Part shown: positions 50,314 through 59,388 of the stretch, in pieces
Position numbering within the stretch: position 1 is the first letter of the stretch
How the letters are laid out: each line of letters starts with the position of its first letter
Assembly: GCA_033854175.1 (NCBI GenBank)
Contig: JAWOKN010000056.1
Span: forward strand, 1-64,000
Reading direction: 5' to 3'
DNA: 64,000 nucleotides
Origin: DATKPE01 sp033854175
Lineage (GTDB): Bacteria > Bacteroidota > Ignavibacteria > UBA10030 > SZUA-254
Made by a program: the position numbers and the translations under genes
The notes under the pieces: model-generated
Databases searched by the model: none
The model's input: the letters and a program-made list of their open reading frames with translations, nothing else
What the model was told of the DNA's origin: nothing

Positions 50314-51100
50314 ATCTCTCCGGGCGTTTTACGACACTCTGGCGCCGGACTACGACCTGATGACGGCATTCAACGATCGCGTCGCGAGAGAGGAGGAATT
50401 CTTCCGTTTCCTTGCAAAAAAATATCACATTCGCACCGCAATCGATGCAGGCTGCGGGACGGGAGTTCACTCGATACTTCTTGCCAGGCTGGGCGTGAAG
50501 GTCACTGCTGTGGACATATCGCGGAAAATGATCACGGCGACGAGAGCCAATGCACAAAAATTTCACCTCCCGATAAGAGGAGTAGAATCGTCATTCGGTG
50601 AAATGGCAAAAAAATTGGATACCGTCGCCGACGCCCTCTTTTGCATGGGAAATTCCCTGGCGCACATGCTGACGGAGGAGGAATTACTCGACAGCCTGGC
50701 AAATTTCCGTGCACTCCTCAGGCCGAAGGGACTTTTGGTACTCCAGCTGGGAAATTACGACCGAATACTCAAAGAGAGGGCACGTCTGCAGCATGTGAGG
50801 GATTCCGGAGGAAAAAGCTTCGTGCGATCGTACTGCTACCTTCAATCTTTAATATCCTTCAGTATAGATATCAAGACTTCAGCCAGGGGGAGAACATTGA
50901 AGAACATCAGAATAAAGCTGAACCCAATCCGCAGCGGATATCTTCAAAGGCTCCTCATCCGGTCAGGATTCACAGTGATGGCAGAATACGGAAGCCTGCA
51001 AAAGGAGCCATTTTCGAAGGGTAGGTCGCGCGATGTAATCATCCTGGCCAAAAAGGCATACATGCGAATCTTTTCCTCATTTCCTGCATCATATAGATGA
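50294..51100 (+). CDS. Class I SAM-dependent methyltransferase
   Basis: The 268-residue protein has the SAM loop AIDAGCGTGVHSILLARLG, the acidic VTAVDIS after strand 2 and FCMGNSLAHML. The first 30 residues (RAFYDTLAPDYDLM) are common in small-molecule methyltransferases. Substrate is unknown. It is coupled to the polyferredoxin gene by overlap, so it likely works in the same process or is regulated with it. Confidence 0.85.
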   Translation: MKTRSDKSLRAFYDTLAPDYDLMTAFNDRVAREEEFFRFLAKKYHIRTAIDAGCGTGVHSILLARLGVKVTAVDISRKMITATRANAQKFHLPIRGVESSFGEMAKKLDTVADALFCMGNSLAHMLTEEELLDSLANFRALLRPKGLLVLQLGNYDRILKERARLQHVRDSGGKSFVRSYCYLQSLISFSIDIKTSARGRTLKNIRIKLNPIRSGYLQRLLIRSGFTVMAEYGSLQKEPFSKGRSRDVIILAKKAYMRIFSSFPASYR

Positions 51101-51187
51101 ATGGGCAGAGTATTTTCCCGAAACGGCGATGAAGTGAAAAATCGGGCAATTAGACACCAGACATGAAATGAAACGGAGCAAGTAATC

Positions 51188-51652
51188 ATGAGCACAAAGC
51201 AGGCAACAATACATCAGCTTCAGGGAACAACGCTTCTGGCAAAAAGCGATTCAAATCACTGGGTTGTCATGGACGGGTCTCCGACCTTCGGGGGAAGCAG
51301 TGCCGGATCGAGTCCCAAGGAATTACTTCTCATGGCACTCGGGGGTTGCACTGCCAACGACGTGATCCCGATTCTGAAGAAAAAGCGTGTCCCCCTTCAA
51401 AAACTTGAAATACGGGTAACAGGAAACACGCGGGACGAACACCCGCAGATCTTCACCAACATCAACATCGAATATATATTTTACGGTAATGGCCTGGACA
51501 CAGAAGCGCTCGAACGGGCGATAGAACTCTCAACGACAAAATACTGTTCAATTTCCGCGATGCTCCGGAGCTCAGTAGAAATAACGCATTCATACCGGCA
51601 GGTCGGTGTGCAGGAAGAAGCACCCGCCGAAATGCTCGTGGAGAACAACTGA
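51188..51652 (+). CDS. OsmC-family peroxiredoxin-like protein, second copy
   Basis: 154 residues with the reactive Cys in LMALGGCTANDV and TKYCSISAM. About half of the residues match the paralogue at 29554-29988. The C-terminal tail (QVGVQEEAPAEMLVENN) is longer. GGAGCAAG lies before ATG 51188. Context with rhodanese, FmdB-like, DUF6132 and DUF302 genes points to sulfane sulfur or peroxide handling. Confidence 0.9.
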   Translation: MSTKQATIHQLQGTTLLAKSDSNHWVVMDGSPTFGGSSAGSSPKELLLMALGGCTANDVIPILKKKRVPLQKLEIRVTGNTRDEHPQIFTNINIEYIFYGNGLDTEALERAIELSTTKYCSISAMLRSSVEITHSYRQVGVQEEAPAEMLVENN

Positions 51653-51741
51653 TACCTGAGGGATCTCACAAATCCCTGAGCGTGAGATGGACAACAACCA
51701 CAGGAATACACCACAAACACAGAACGGAGCTGCATCACCCT

Positions 51742-51975
51742 ATGCCTATTTTTGAATACCGCTGCACGCACTGCGATCAAGTCTTCGATATCCTCCACAA
51801 AGGCCGTGAAATTACCGCCGACGTCATCTGTCCGTCGTGCGGATCGACGGAGTACAAAAAACTCATCTCCGCTCCATCGGTTTCCGTGGGGCAGTCATCG
51901 GGAACCGATTCCTTTTCCGGGCCTTCATGCGGAGCCGACGGAGGATGTTGCGGAGGCTCATGCCAGGTAAATTAA
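51742..51975 (+). CDS. FmdB-type zinc-ribbon protein
   Basis: ATG 51742 starts MPIFEYRCTHCDQVFDILHK, with CxxC and a second pair CPSCGS, the FmdB/CxxC_CxxC_SSSS zinc ribbon. The C-terminal end of the 77-residue protein has five Cys in SCGADGGCCGGSCQVN, unusual in the family and suitable for metal binding. FmdB proteins are regulators or chaperones of unknown detail. Part of the small redox/sulfur gene set. Confidence 0.88.
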   Translation: MPIFEYRCTHCDQVFDILHKGREITADVICPSCGSTEYKKLISAPSVSVGQSSGTDSFSGPSCGADGGCCGGSCQVN

Positions 51976-51991
51976 CCGGCCAGGAAACAGT

Positions 51992-52369
51992 ATGAGCCCC
52001 ACACTTCTTATCATCCTATCAGTCATCGCATTATTCCTGGTTTTCAGAATCCGCCGATGGTTCGTCCAGCGGTCGGTAAAGCAATATACACCGGCGGAGG
52101 CGCAGCAATCCCCGAATAAAATATTTCTCGACGTCCGGACGGGTGCGGAGCGGGCCCAGGGGTCGATCAGGGGATCGATCCACATTCCGCTCCACGAACT
52201 CTCCCGTCGGATCAACGAACTGCGGCCACACATGAACCGAGAAATCATCTGTTACTGTCAATCGGGGAGCAGAAGCATCGCAGCCTCGTCGATTCTCCAG
52301 CGTCACGGATACACTGTGGCAAACCTCAAAGGAGGGATAGCCGAATGGAATTTCCAAAACCTCCGGTAA
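51992..52369 (+). CDS. Membrane-anchored rhodanese
   Basis: One N-terminal helix (LLIILSVIALFLVFRI) precedes a single rhodanese domain with LDVRTGAER and the active loop CYCQSGSRS, whose Cys carries the persulfide. It has 125 residues. The domain probably faces the cytoplasm because RIRRW follows the helix. It transfers sulfane sulfur; partners may be the OsmC and DUF302 proteins around it. AGGAAA lies before ATG 51992. Confidence 0.9.
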   Translation: MSPTLLIILSVIALFLVFRIRRWFVQRSVKQYTPAEAQQSPNKIFLDVRTGAERAQGSIRGSIHIPLHELSRRINELRPHMNREIICYCQSGSRSIAASSILQRHGYTVANLKGGIAEWNFQNLR

Positions 52370-52572
52370 TTTTAATAAAATCAGCCGCCCCGATCGTCGG
52401 CGGGATCATGGGTTTCGCGTACTACAAATTTGTCGGATGCACAACGGGAGCCTGTCCGATAACGGGTAACCCGTTTATCAGCACACTCTATGGGGCGCTT
52501 CTCGGGTATCTCATCGGATCCCAGTTTACCAGAACATCACCACCGGACAGCAAACAAACGGACACTTTATGA
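52345..52572 (+). CDS. DUF6132 small membrane protein
   Basis: The 75-residue protein has two membrane helices (PIVGGIMGFAYYKFVG and FISTLYGALLGYLIG) separated by a GCTTGACPITGNP loop, the DUF6132 signature with two conserved Cys. It is common in Bacteroidota next to rhodanese genes. The start overlaps the rhodanese end by 25 bases. Function unknown; the Cys loop may take or pass sulfur. Confidence 0.85.
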   Translation: MEFPKPPVILIKSAAPIVGGIMGFAYYKFVGCTTGACPITGNPFISTLYGALLGYLIGSQFTRTSPPDSKQTDTL

Positions 52573-52952
52573 ACTACGGAATCTCAAAAACGGTCCACCT
52601 GTCGTACGACCAGGCAGTTGCAAAAGTAACTGAAACCTTACAGAAGGAAGGTTTTGGCATCCTCACATCGATCGACGTCAAAGAAACCCTCAAAAAGAAA
52701 CTGAACGTTGATTTCAAGCGGTACGTCATCCTGGGAGCCTGCAACCCGCACTTTGCCCATCAGACCCTTCAGATGGAAGAAAACATCGGGCTACTCCTCC
52801 CCTGCAACGTCATCGTGTACGAGAAGGACAATGCCACAGTTGTGGCTGCATTCAATCCGATGGCCATGACGGAGCTGATCGGGAACCGGTCGCTCGAAAA
52901 AATTGCCCGGGAGGTAGCCGACCGGCTTGAGCGGGCAATTAACGCCGTATAA
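52569..52952 (+). CDS. DUF302 family protein
   Basis: The 127-residue protein matches DUF302: SYDQAVAKVTETLQKEGFGI, TSIDVKETLKKKL, YVILGACNPHFAHQTLQ and IGLLLPCNVIVYEKD. The family has a small alpha/beta fold with a conserved Cys pair of positions (GACNP and LPCNV) and often goes with sulfur or metal genes. ATGA overlap with DUF6132. Last gene of the operon. Confidence 0.92.
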   Translation: MNYGISKTVHLSYDQAVAKVTETLQKEGFGILTSIDVKETLKKKLNVDFKRYVILGACNPHFAHQTLQMEENIGLLLPCNVIVYEKDNATVVAAFNPMAMTELIGNRSLEKIAREVADRLERAINAV

Positions 52953-53293
52953 TCCCCGGAAGAGAAAACTTTTCCCGTGTCTCCGGGTGTGAGAAGACAA
53001 ACCATCCCCATCTCCCGGCGGAGACAATCCACGCAATCCGGCTGAGTCTCAGAAAATTGACCCAGAACGTCACTCGAGACTAAAACCAAGTACTGGAAGA
53101 ATAGTTACATCACCTCCCCCGGATCGAGCGGTGACTTCAGAGTTTCCGCAGAATGAAACCCCGAACGATGCGCTGAAATTCTTAATCTTCTTCACTTCCC
53201 ACACACTAGTCTATAAATATTCATCGGCATGGAAAGCAACACCGCTCCTGCAATCAAATGTGAAACAGCAGGTGGCAAACCATGTTGCCCGGC
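52953..53293. other. Intergenic between convergent operons
   Basis: 341 bases with no gene. CCCGGA (near 52956) can pair with TCCGGG (near 52983), with an inner GAAAAC-TTTTC stem, which may end the upstream operon. Nothing else was seen. Confidence 0.4.
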
Positions 53294-53845
53294 CTATCTC
53301 AGTACGCCACACTGCAGACTGAACAGCATGGCGACATATGATCGATCTCTATTAAGGTTCGCCGGAATATCTACACCGAGACCGAAGTATGGAAGGGGTG
53401 TCCAAAAAAACTGCCCGTCCAGGGCAAGACCCACCGTACGATAGGTGAGCTTTTCATATTCGGCCGAGCTATAGAAGTACCGGCCACGAAGGATCACGCC
53501 GACAAAACTGACGCCTGCGGATATTGAGGCAAGATCCGTCTGTGTCTTCTTGAGGATGAGCCCATAAAGAGCACCGAGGTCCCTGACGGATTCGGGGGGA
53601 TCGGGACCCATGATGCGCATTTCCTCATTATACACAAAACGGATCGAAACGACATGCATACCGGTTTGATAGGAAACGTTTACGCCGGCAGATCCGCCGG
53701 CTGAACCGAGTCCAATTCCCCCATTGATCCAATAATGATTTCCCGCGGCATCGCCCGAACTATCCCCGGGCGGAGAGGGAACCATTCCGGACGTTATTGT
53801 CAAAGAAAGAAGACAAACGATAAATATGAAATTCAATCGAACCAT
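53294..53845 (-). CDS. Exported protein, likely small outer-membrane barrel
   Basis: ATG 53845 starts a signal peptide (MVRLNFIFIVCLLSLTITSG); the frame runs back to 53860. The 183-residue product has HYWINGGIGLGSAGGSAGV and Tyr/Gly-rich strands such as VSIRFVYNEEMRI, DLGALYGLILKK and GFGVDIPANLNRD-like ends, as in an uncharacterised barrel family of Bacteroidota. Near the C-terminus LFSLQCGVLR fits a last strand. Function unknown. Confidence 0.65.
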   Translation of the reverse strand: MVRLNFIFIVCLLSLTITSGMVPSPPGDSSGDAAGNHYWINGGIGLGSAGGSAGVNVSYQTGMHVVSIRFVYNEEMRIMGPDPPESVRDLGALYGLILKKTQTDLASISAGVSFVGVILRGRYFYSSAEYEKLTYRTVGLALDGQFFWTPLPYFGLGVDIPANLNRDRSYVAMLFSLQCGVLR

Positions 53846-53865
53846 TTCGCCCAGACGCATTGACT

Positions 53866-54435
53866 CTATGATGACGGCCGTTTCGATTTCAACTTCGGTT
53901 GAATGACATAATCCACCTGCCGCTGGAAAGAGTGCTTATTTTCATTAAAGACAGATTTGTACATCACACTTTTCTCATCGATCGCACGGTCGACTGCAAG
54001 TATCCCGTCAAGATGGTCGATCTCATGCTGCAGGAGTTCAGACCGGGCACGACCGAGTTTCTCCCATTTCCGGATATTGCCTGATTCATCCCGGAAGGTC
54101 AAACTGATCGAAGTACAGCGTCTGACCTTCACCAGGAGGTCGGGAAATGACATGCAGTCATCCCAGAGGGTGAATGTTTCCTTCGAATGCCAGGTAATGA
54201 GCGGATTGACGACCATGAACGGACCATTTCCAAGGTTCAGGGCAATGAAACGTTTATTGATGCCGATCTGGGGAGCAGCGATCCCCCGGCCGAATCCCAT
54301 CTCCCGTCTGAATCTTTCGAGTGCACTCTTCAAGGAACTCATTTCCCTGTGTAACTGCGGATCCTTGAAATCCTTTACTTCCCGGGATATCTTTCGCAGA
54401 CGCGGATCACCGAGTAACAAGACCTTCTTCAACAT
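53866..54435 (-). CDS. Peptide deformylase-like protein with altered motif 2
   Basis: The 189-residue protein has motif 1 GRGIAAPQIG (normally GxGLAAPQ) and the zinc motif HEIDHLDG (HEXDH) of peptide deformylase. Motif 2, EGCLS in most enzymes, is DDCMS here: the metal-binding Cys is kept but the Gly is Asp. Such divergent forms may still remove formyl from new proteins, or act on other substrates. I cannot see whether a second, standard def gene exists elsewhere. It starts 60 bases from the divergent region with the M1 peptidase. Confidence 0.8.
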   Translation of the reverse strand: MLKKVLLLGDPRLRKISREVKDFKDPQLHREMSSLKSALERFRREMGFGRGIAAPQIGINKRFIALNLGNGPFMVVNPLITWHSKETFTLWDDCMSFPDLLVKVRRCTSISLTFRDESGNIRKWEKLGRARSELLQHEIDHLDGILAVDRAIDEKSVMYKSVFNENKHSFQRQVDYVIQPKLKSKRPSS

Positions 54436-54650
54436 AGTGACAGTCCATCAATGGTTATCGACAGGCAGCTGCACAAAGGTAATAATCTTTGGCAGGAGGT
54501 GCAATACAGTATCCCTTCCGGTAATCTGATAAGGACCGGGTAAAGGCCCTCCGACCATCAAATCTTCGTACAATCCATTTTGCGCACTGGCTTTTCACGA
54601 TCATGATTATTACATTCTGCTGAATTTTCAACCTCGTGAGGTTGCTTGAT

Positions 54651-56297
54651 ATGTCAGGTCCGGGAATATCCCTGTTTTTTAAAAAAGCGCATCTCATTGT
54701 AGAGATCCTCCTCCTCCACCTAGTCGGGTATCCCGCATTAGCTGGTCCTCAGCAGAAGACAGAGTACAACACCGGCATCCGGCCGTTCCATGTAAGTTAC
54801 TACCGGCTCAATCTGCGAATTGCCACCTCACCAAACAGAATACACGGGCAGGTTCTCGCAAAGATCGTCGGCACAGGAGACAGCCTGCGCACCATCAAGC
54901 TTGATCTCATCCGCTCCACAATGCTCATCGACTCAGTCACTGTCGCCGGCCGAAAGTCCACGTTTGTCCAGGACTCGGCAACATTCACGATCATGCTCGA
55001 CAGAGTCTATCATCGTGGTGAGGCGGTCACAACCGGGATTTTCTATCATAACACGTATGATGGCCGGCGTTTTGGTGATTTCGTCTTTGCGACCTTCGGA
55101 ACCGATAATCCTTGGATCTGGAGTACAAGTGAAACCGAGATGGCGCGATTCTGGTGGCCCTGCAATGACCATCCCTCGGATAAAGCTGACTCAGTCGACA
55201 TGATTGTCACCGTCGACCGGAACCTCAAGGTAGGCTCAAACGGAATACTTGTATCGGTCACCGACAATCCGGACCGCACCCGGACATATCACTGGCACGA
55301 AAGCTATCCCATCGCGACATATCTCGTCTCTGTGGCCATAGCCGATTATGCAGCGTACTCGGACTGGTGGAAGTACACCGACCGCGATTCGATGGAGATA
55401 CTCAACTATGTATTTCCTGCGGATCTGGAGGATGCAAAGGAAAATTTTAGTTGTGTGCGTGATGGACTCACCATCTTTTCAAGATTATTTGGCCGTTATC
55501 CGTTCGCAAAGGAAAAATACGGCGTTGCTGAATGCGGTGCCGGTCTGGAAAACCAGACCATGATCTCCTTGGCATTGCGTCATTGGAGCGAGAGAAACAT
55601 CATCCACGAGCTCGCACATCAATGGTTCGGTGATATGATCACCTGCAGAACGTGGAGCGAACTTTGGCTCAACGAGGGATTTACGGAATATTGCAATGCC
55701 CTTTACCTCGAACAGAAGCACGGGGCGTCAGAATACCGGGCATTCATCAATGATCACATGGCTCAAGCTCGGAACGCATCCGGATCGCTCCATCTCACAG
55801 ATACAACGGATCCGGCAAAGATGTTCGAAGGACCCCTTGTTTATTTCAAGGGTGCATCGGTGCTCCACATGCTCAGGCGCATTCTCGGTGACAGCTTGTT
55901 CTTCAAAGTACTGTATGAATACGCAAACGATCCTCATCTGAAATATGCCACAGCAACAACCGAAGACTTCCGCGCTGTCTGTGAGCGCACATCGGGCAAA
56001 GACCTCGGATATTTCTTCGATGAATGGGTCTATGGGGAGGGCCACCCTACGTATAAATATTCCTGGACCTCGGAGCATTCCGGAAACGGAGAGAGCCTGA
56101 CCGTTCGAATACGCCAGTTCAATTACCACTCAAAACCCGATTATTTTATCATGCCGGTAGATTTGAAGATCTGGGCTGGCGGGAAGGACAGCATCATCAC
56201 ACTTTGGAACGACAAACCCGATCAAATATTCCAAATTCAATGGCATCGCAAACCGAGCTTGATGATTCTCGATCCCGGGAACTGGATATTGAAATAG
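54651..56297 (+). CDS. M1-family metallopeptidase, exported
   Basis: From ATG 54651 a signal-like stretch (LIVEILLLHLVGYPALAG) leads into an aminopeptidase of the M1 family: catalytic HELAHQWFG followed by the third zinc ligand in LWLNEGFTEY, 18 residues after the second His. The substrate motif GAMEN is AGLENQ (GAGLENQTM). The 548-residue protein has the N-terminal saddle, the thermolysin-like domain and no C-terminal ERAP-type domain. It should trim peptides in the periplasm or outside the cell. Confidence 0.92.
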   Translation: MSGPGISLFFKKAHLIVEILLLHLVGYPALAGPQQKTEYNTGIRPFHVSYYRLNLRIATSPNRIHGQVLAKIVGTGDSLRTIKLDLIRSTMLIDSVTVAGRKSTFVQDSATFTIMLDRVYHRGEAVTTGIFYHNTYDGRRFGDFVFATFGTDNPWIWSTSETEMARFWWPCNDHPSDKADSVDMIVTVDRNLKVGSNGILVSVTDNPDRTRTYHWHESYPIATYLVSVAIADYAAYSDWWKYTDRDSMEILNYVFPADLEDAKENFSCVRDGLTIFSRLFGRYPFAKEKYGVAECGAGLENQTMISLALRHWSERNIIHELAHQWFGDMITCRTWSELWLNEGFTEYCNALYLEQKHGASEYRAFINDHMAQARNASGSLHLTDTTDPAKMFEGPLVYFKGASVLHMLRRILGDSLFFKVLYEYANDPHLKYATATTEDFRAVCERTSGKDLGYFFDEWVYGEGHPTYKYSWTSEHSGNGESLTVRIRQFNYHSKPDYFIMPVDLKIWAGGKDSIITLWNDKPDQIFQIQWHRKPSLMILDPGNWILK

Positions 56298-56383
56298 CCG
56301 CGGTTTTATCCGGAAATGACGGGAGATCGATTCCATCAATGTCCCGTACTCTGCGGTTGTTAGTAGGGTAGTACTCGACGGAT

Positions 56384-56803
56384 CTATCCGAGTGAGCGGA
56401 ATTTTTCCCTAAGAGAAGCAATCCGTTCGCGATGACCGCAATAAGGACGGGCATACCTCTCGAAATCACCTGCCGGCAAGTTCGCACAGATATCTGGAAC
56501 CTCATCCCACTGCAACTGGGCCCTCTCCAGAAGCGGGCACGATTCCACCGGACACTCCCCGCAATTCTTGAGGCCCTTCTCAAGGCAGCACCGGCGCGCG
56601 GTGCACCGGATGCTCGTATGGAACACCTGATCATCGGGACTCAGGCATCCTCCGCAGGATATGTTGGCAGTTTTCTCATCGAGTCCATAGATTCTCCGCC
56701 AGGCCTCGGCGACCTCCTGCTGAAACGATGACCCCTTCGAGGCAGCACGATACGCCCCGCATTTGGAGCATATCACTCCGCAGGCTGACACCACATCATT
56801 CAT
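56384..56803 (-). CDS. DUF3795 Cys-rich protein
   Basis: The 139-residue protein has CGVICSKCGAYRAA, then CGGC ... RCTARRCCLEKGLKNCGECPVESCP and a helical tail. This is the DUF3795 pattern with eight or more Cys for two zinc sites. A second member follows upstream at 56841-57296. Function unknown. Confidence 0.85.
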   Translation of the reverse strand: MNDVVSACGVICSKCGAYRAASKGSSFQQEVAEAWRRIYGLDEKTANISCGGCLSPDDQVFHTSIRCTARRCCLEKGLKNCGECPVESCPLLERAQLQWDEVPDICANLPAGDFERYARPYCGHRERIASLREKFRSLG

Positions 56804-56840
56804 AAAGATTCCTTCAAGTCATTCTGCCACATATCCGGAT

Positions 56841-57296
56841 TCAGGATTGTTCCTGCCGGTTCTTCCAATCGGTCACATGATCACACGTGTAGCACATCCT
56901 GTTGTGGACGCTCACAACATCCTTTCCGCATCTTCGGCAAAGGAACCGCTGTGTTTGCTTCCGGAGAAACACCTCCAGACCGACTTCCTGAATCTGTCTG
57001 AGGTTTTCGATGAAGCTTATCCGATATGTTGTCCGATAGCGCCTGTCGATGTTTTCCAGATGTTTGCATGGAAAGACGGGGCATTCATAACAGAATGTCA
57101 CCCGGCCTTTGGAGAGCCGCTGGCACTGACCCTTGATATAGGCGCAGTTCTTGGGGCGGATACGGCAGCCGGAGCAATGCGAGATTTTACCCCGTTTCCT
57201 CTGGATGCCGTGGGAATACGCCAGAAATGCACTGCAGACTCCGCAGTTCATTCCGCATGGTGCAATCTGATCCTGTGTGAAGACATTTACTGACAT
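56841..57296 (-). CDS. DUF3795 Cys-rich protein, second copy
   Basis: ATG 57296 follows GGAAGGG and gives 151 residues: APCGMNCGVCSAFLAYSH, CSGCRIRPKNCAYIKGQC and FCYECPVFPCKHL are the DUF3795 signature. It has an additional C-terminal zinc ribbon CRRCGKDVVSVHNRMCYTC not found in the neighbour. The two genes are related but not close copies. Function unknown. Confidence 0.85.
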   Translation of the reverse strand: MSVNVFTQDQIAPCGMNCGVCSAFLAYSHGIQRKRGKISHCSGCRIRPKNCAYIKGQCQRLSKGRVTFCYECPVFPCKHLENIDRRYRTTYRISFIENLRQIQEVGLEVFLRKQTQRFLCRRCGKDVVSVHNRMCYTCDHVTDWKNRQEQS

Positions 57297-57352
57297 CGGC
57301 AACCCTTCCAAAAATCGGACGACAGCGGTCCGCAATAGTCAACGATACAACA

Positions 57353-58171
57353 TCACATAAACCATTTTTTCTGATTATGCACCGCGTCGCCGAACTCGCG
57401 CATGAACGCCATATCCTCCGCATCCAGCGGACCCTTGTGCACCGCGGCGATATTCTCCCGCAGCTGGCGTTCGTTTCTTGGGGCCGTCAGGACAACCTGA
57501 ACGTTCGGGTTCGAGAGAACAAACCGATAGCACTCCCCTGCCGTCGGAACGCGCCCGTCCTTCGGCCAGGATTTCGGGCGCCTCAGGAGATAAGTCCAGC
57601 GCGTGGCCGTATAGCTGATCACACCCGGATTGTGCGGCGCAAGATGAGGAAAGATATCCCGTTCGGCACCGCGATGGGCTGCATTATAGCGCAGCATCAA
57701 TGCATCAACGGAGCCGTTGGCGGCAAGCGTGCCGAGCAACACCCGATTATGGCTTGAAAGCCCTACAGCCCGAACCTTCCCTTCCTCCTTGAGTTTCAGC
57801 AGGTCCTCATGGACTTTCGGTGTAAACTCGGCCGGTTTCATCACCCCCAGAAAGAGAAAGACATCGATGTAATCCGTCTTAAACTGGCGCAATCGCTTCT
57901 CCAGTGCCGACCGGACATTCTGTGACCACCAGATATAATTATACGCCCCGGTCACCAGGACGAACTTATCGCGTCGGGGAGGTATCAGCTTCCGGAGCGC
58001 CCTTGTCATCTGCAGATCAATCCCGAATCCGAAGAAGAGGTTGATGCCCTCCTCCACTGCGGCATAGACAGTTTTCTGGCCCGGGTAATAGGAGGCTGAG
58101 GCACCGAGCGGGGTTACACTGATGCCTGTATTACCGAAGGATCGAAGCTGAAAAGACGTCGACATAGGCAC
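57353..58171 (-). CDS. Aldo-keto-reductase-fold protein lacking the catalytic tetrad
   Basis: The 272-residue protein follows the AKR barrel plan (RSFGNTGISVTPLGASA, AVEEGINLFFGFGI, FKTDYIDVFLFLGV, GKVRAVGLSSHNR, VLTAPRNERQLREN). At the usual GINxFDTAxxYG the sequence is FFGFGID, so Asp and Tyr of the tetrad are missing, and the His of xxxLHxPD is replaced (FLFLGV). The NADPH-binding tail is partly kept. It is probably not a normal oxidoreductase. It lies behind the DUF3795 genes. Confidence 0.8.
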   Translation of the reverse strand: MPMSTSFQLRSFGNTGISVTPLGASASYYPGQKTVYAAVEEGINLFFGFGIDLQMTRALRKLIPPRRDKFVLVTGAYNYIWWSQNVRSALEKRLRQFKTDYIDVFLFLGVMKPAEFTPKVHEDLLKLKEEGKVRAVGLSSHNRVLLGTLAANGSVDALMLRYNAAHRGAERDIFPHLAPHNPGVISYTATRWTYLLRRPKSWPKDGRVPTAGECYRFVLSNPNVQVVLTAPRNERQLRENIAAVHKGPLDAEDMAFMREFGDAVHNQKKWFM

Positions 58172-58246
58172 CTCTCCTAATCTTGTAGACTATGAAAAAA
58201 CCAGGTTCATCGGTATTATATCCGTTATGGGGTACAATCTTCATTC

Positions 58247-59323
58247 TCATTCCAAAGGTTTTCTCTTTCGCACCTCTTTCAGGGCAGCCTTGACCATTTT
58301 ACCAAACTGCTTATCCTTCCTACGCCGTTCGGCATAGGACATCTGATAAAACGCCGACTCCTTCATCAATTTGAGATAATTCTGGTATCGTTCTTTATCC
58401 AGCGCCCCCTCTTCGACAGCCTTAAGAACTGCGCAGCCGGCTTCCCTCGTATGCGTGCAATCCCTGTATTTGCAGTTCGCGGCGAGTTCGCTTATTTCAG
58501 AGAAGCTCGAATCGATGCCCGCGTCGGCTGCCATCACGCCCAATTCGCGCATCCCGGGAGTATCGATGAGAAGGGCGCCGGTATCAAGTACGCTGAGCTG
58601 GCGCCGGGCGGTGGTATGCCTTCCCCTCCCGTCCTTCTCGCGGACGGGATGAGTTTCAAACTCATCACGGCCCAGCAGATGGTTCAAAAGTGTCGTTTTG
58701 CCGACCCCTGAGGAGCCAAGCATACAATAGGTCCTTGACCGCTCGAGCAATTCCCGGATCGTCCCCAGCCCGTCGCCCGTGGTGTTACTAAATGCAATAA
58801 CCGGGGCACTGATATGAGCGTTCTTGATCTCCAGAGCATATTGTTCCAGTTCTCCGGCCTGAACGAGATCCGATTTACTCAAGAGAATCACCGGTCTGAT
58901 CCGGCCTTCATGAACCATGACAAGATACCGTTCCATCCGCCGGACATTAAAATTTGCATCACACGATTGCATGATAAACGCAACGTCGATATTCGAAGCA
59001 ATCATCTGATATTCAACTTTTTTCCCGGCCGCTTTCCGGCGCAGGAAAGACTTCCTCGGCAACACTTCATGGATGATTGCGAGTGAATCCTCATTATAAT
59101 AATCCGCAAGCACCCAATCCCCCACACACGGGAGGTCCTGGCCCGAGTCCGCCGAAAAAAGAAGATTCCCCGTCACCTCCGCCTGAACCTCCGATCGTTC
59201 GTTCAGGACAAGGTACCGATCACGGTCGACCCTCGTTACGCGCGCAACATGTAAATCAGGCTTCTTCAGCGCATCCCTTCGCTCCCGAAACCAGCCATCA
59301 AATCCGAGTTCAGACAGTTTCAT
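58247..59323 (-). CDS. rsgA: Small ribosomal subunit biogenesis GTPase RsgA
   Basis: The 358-residue protein is a circularly permuted GTPase that helps late 30S assembly. It has an OB domain at the start, LLSKSDL (G4) before the P-loop GSSGVGKT (203-210), DTPGMRELG (G3), and a zinc site CKYRDCTHTREAGC. The basic C-terminus (KMVKAALKEVRKRK) is typical. All motifs are intact. Confidence 0.95.
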   Translation of the reverse strand: MKLSELGFDGWFRERRDALKKPDLHVARVTRVDRDRYLVLNERSEVQAEVTGNLLFSADSGQDLPCVGDWVLADYYNEDSLAIIHEVLPRKSFLRRKAAGKKVEYQMIASNIDVAFIMQSCDANFNVRRMERYLVMVHEGRIRPVILLSKSDLVQAGELEQYALEIKNAHISAPVIAFSNTTGDGLGTIRELLERSRTYCMLGSSGVGKTTLLNHLLGRDEFETHPVREKDGRGRHTTARRQLSVLDTGALLIDTPGMRELGVMAADAGIDSSFSEISELAANCKYRDCTHTREAGCAVLKAVEEGALDKERYQNYLKLMKESAFYQMSYAERRRKDKQFGKMVKAALKEVRKRKPLE

Positions 59324-59388
59324 AGGTTGTTCTCACGATCGGACCAAAGAATATACGGTGCACATACTTGCCGGGGCAAGATGCTATA

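Noticed and set aside
50302..50322. Sequence ATCCGATAAATCTCTCCG resembling the Rrf2 palindrome
   Set aside because: It lies within the methyltransferase coding start and is not a palindrome.
56377..56391. CGGAT-CT-ATCCG small palindrome like half of the Rrf2 site
   Set aside because: Spacer is 2 bases in place of 4 and it lies at the 3' end of a DUF3795 gene, with no promoter next to it.
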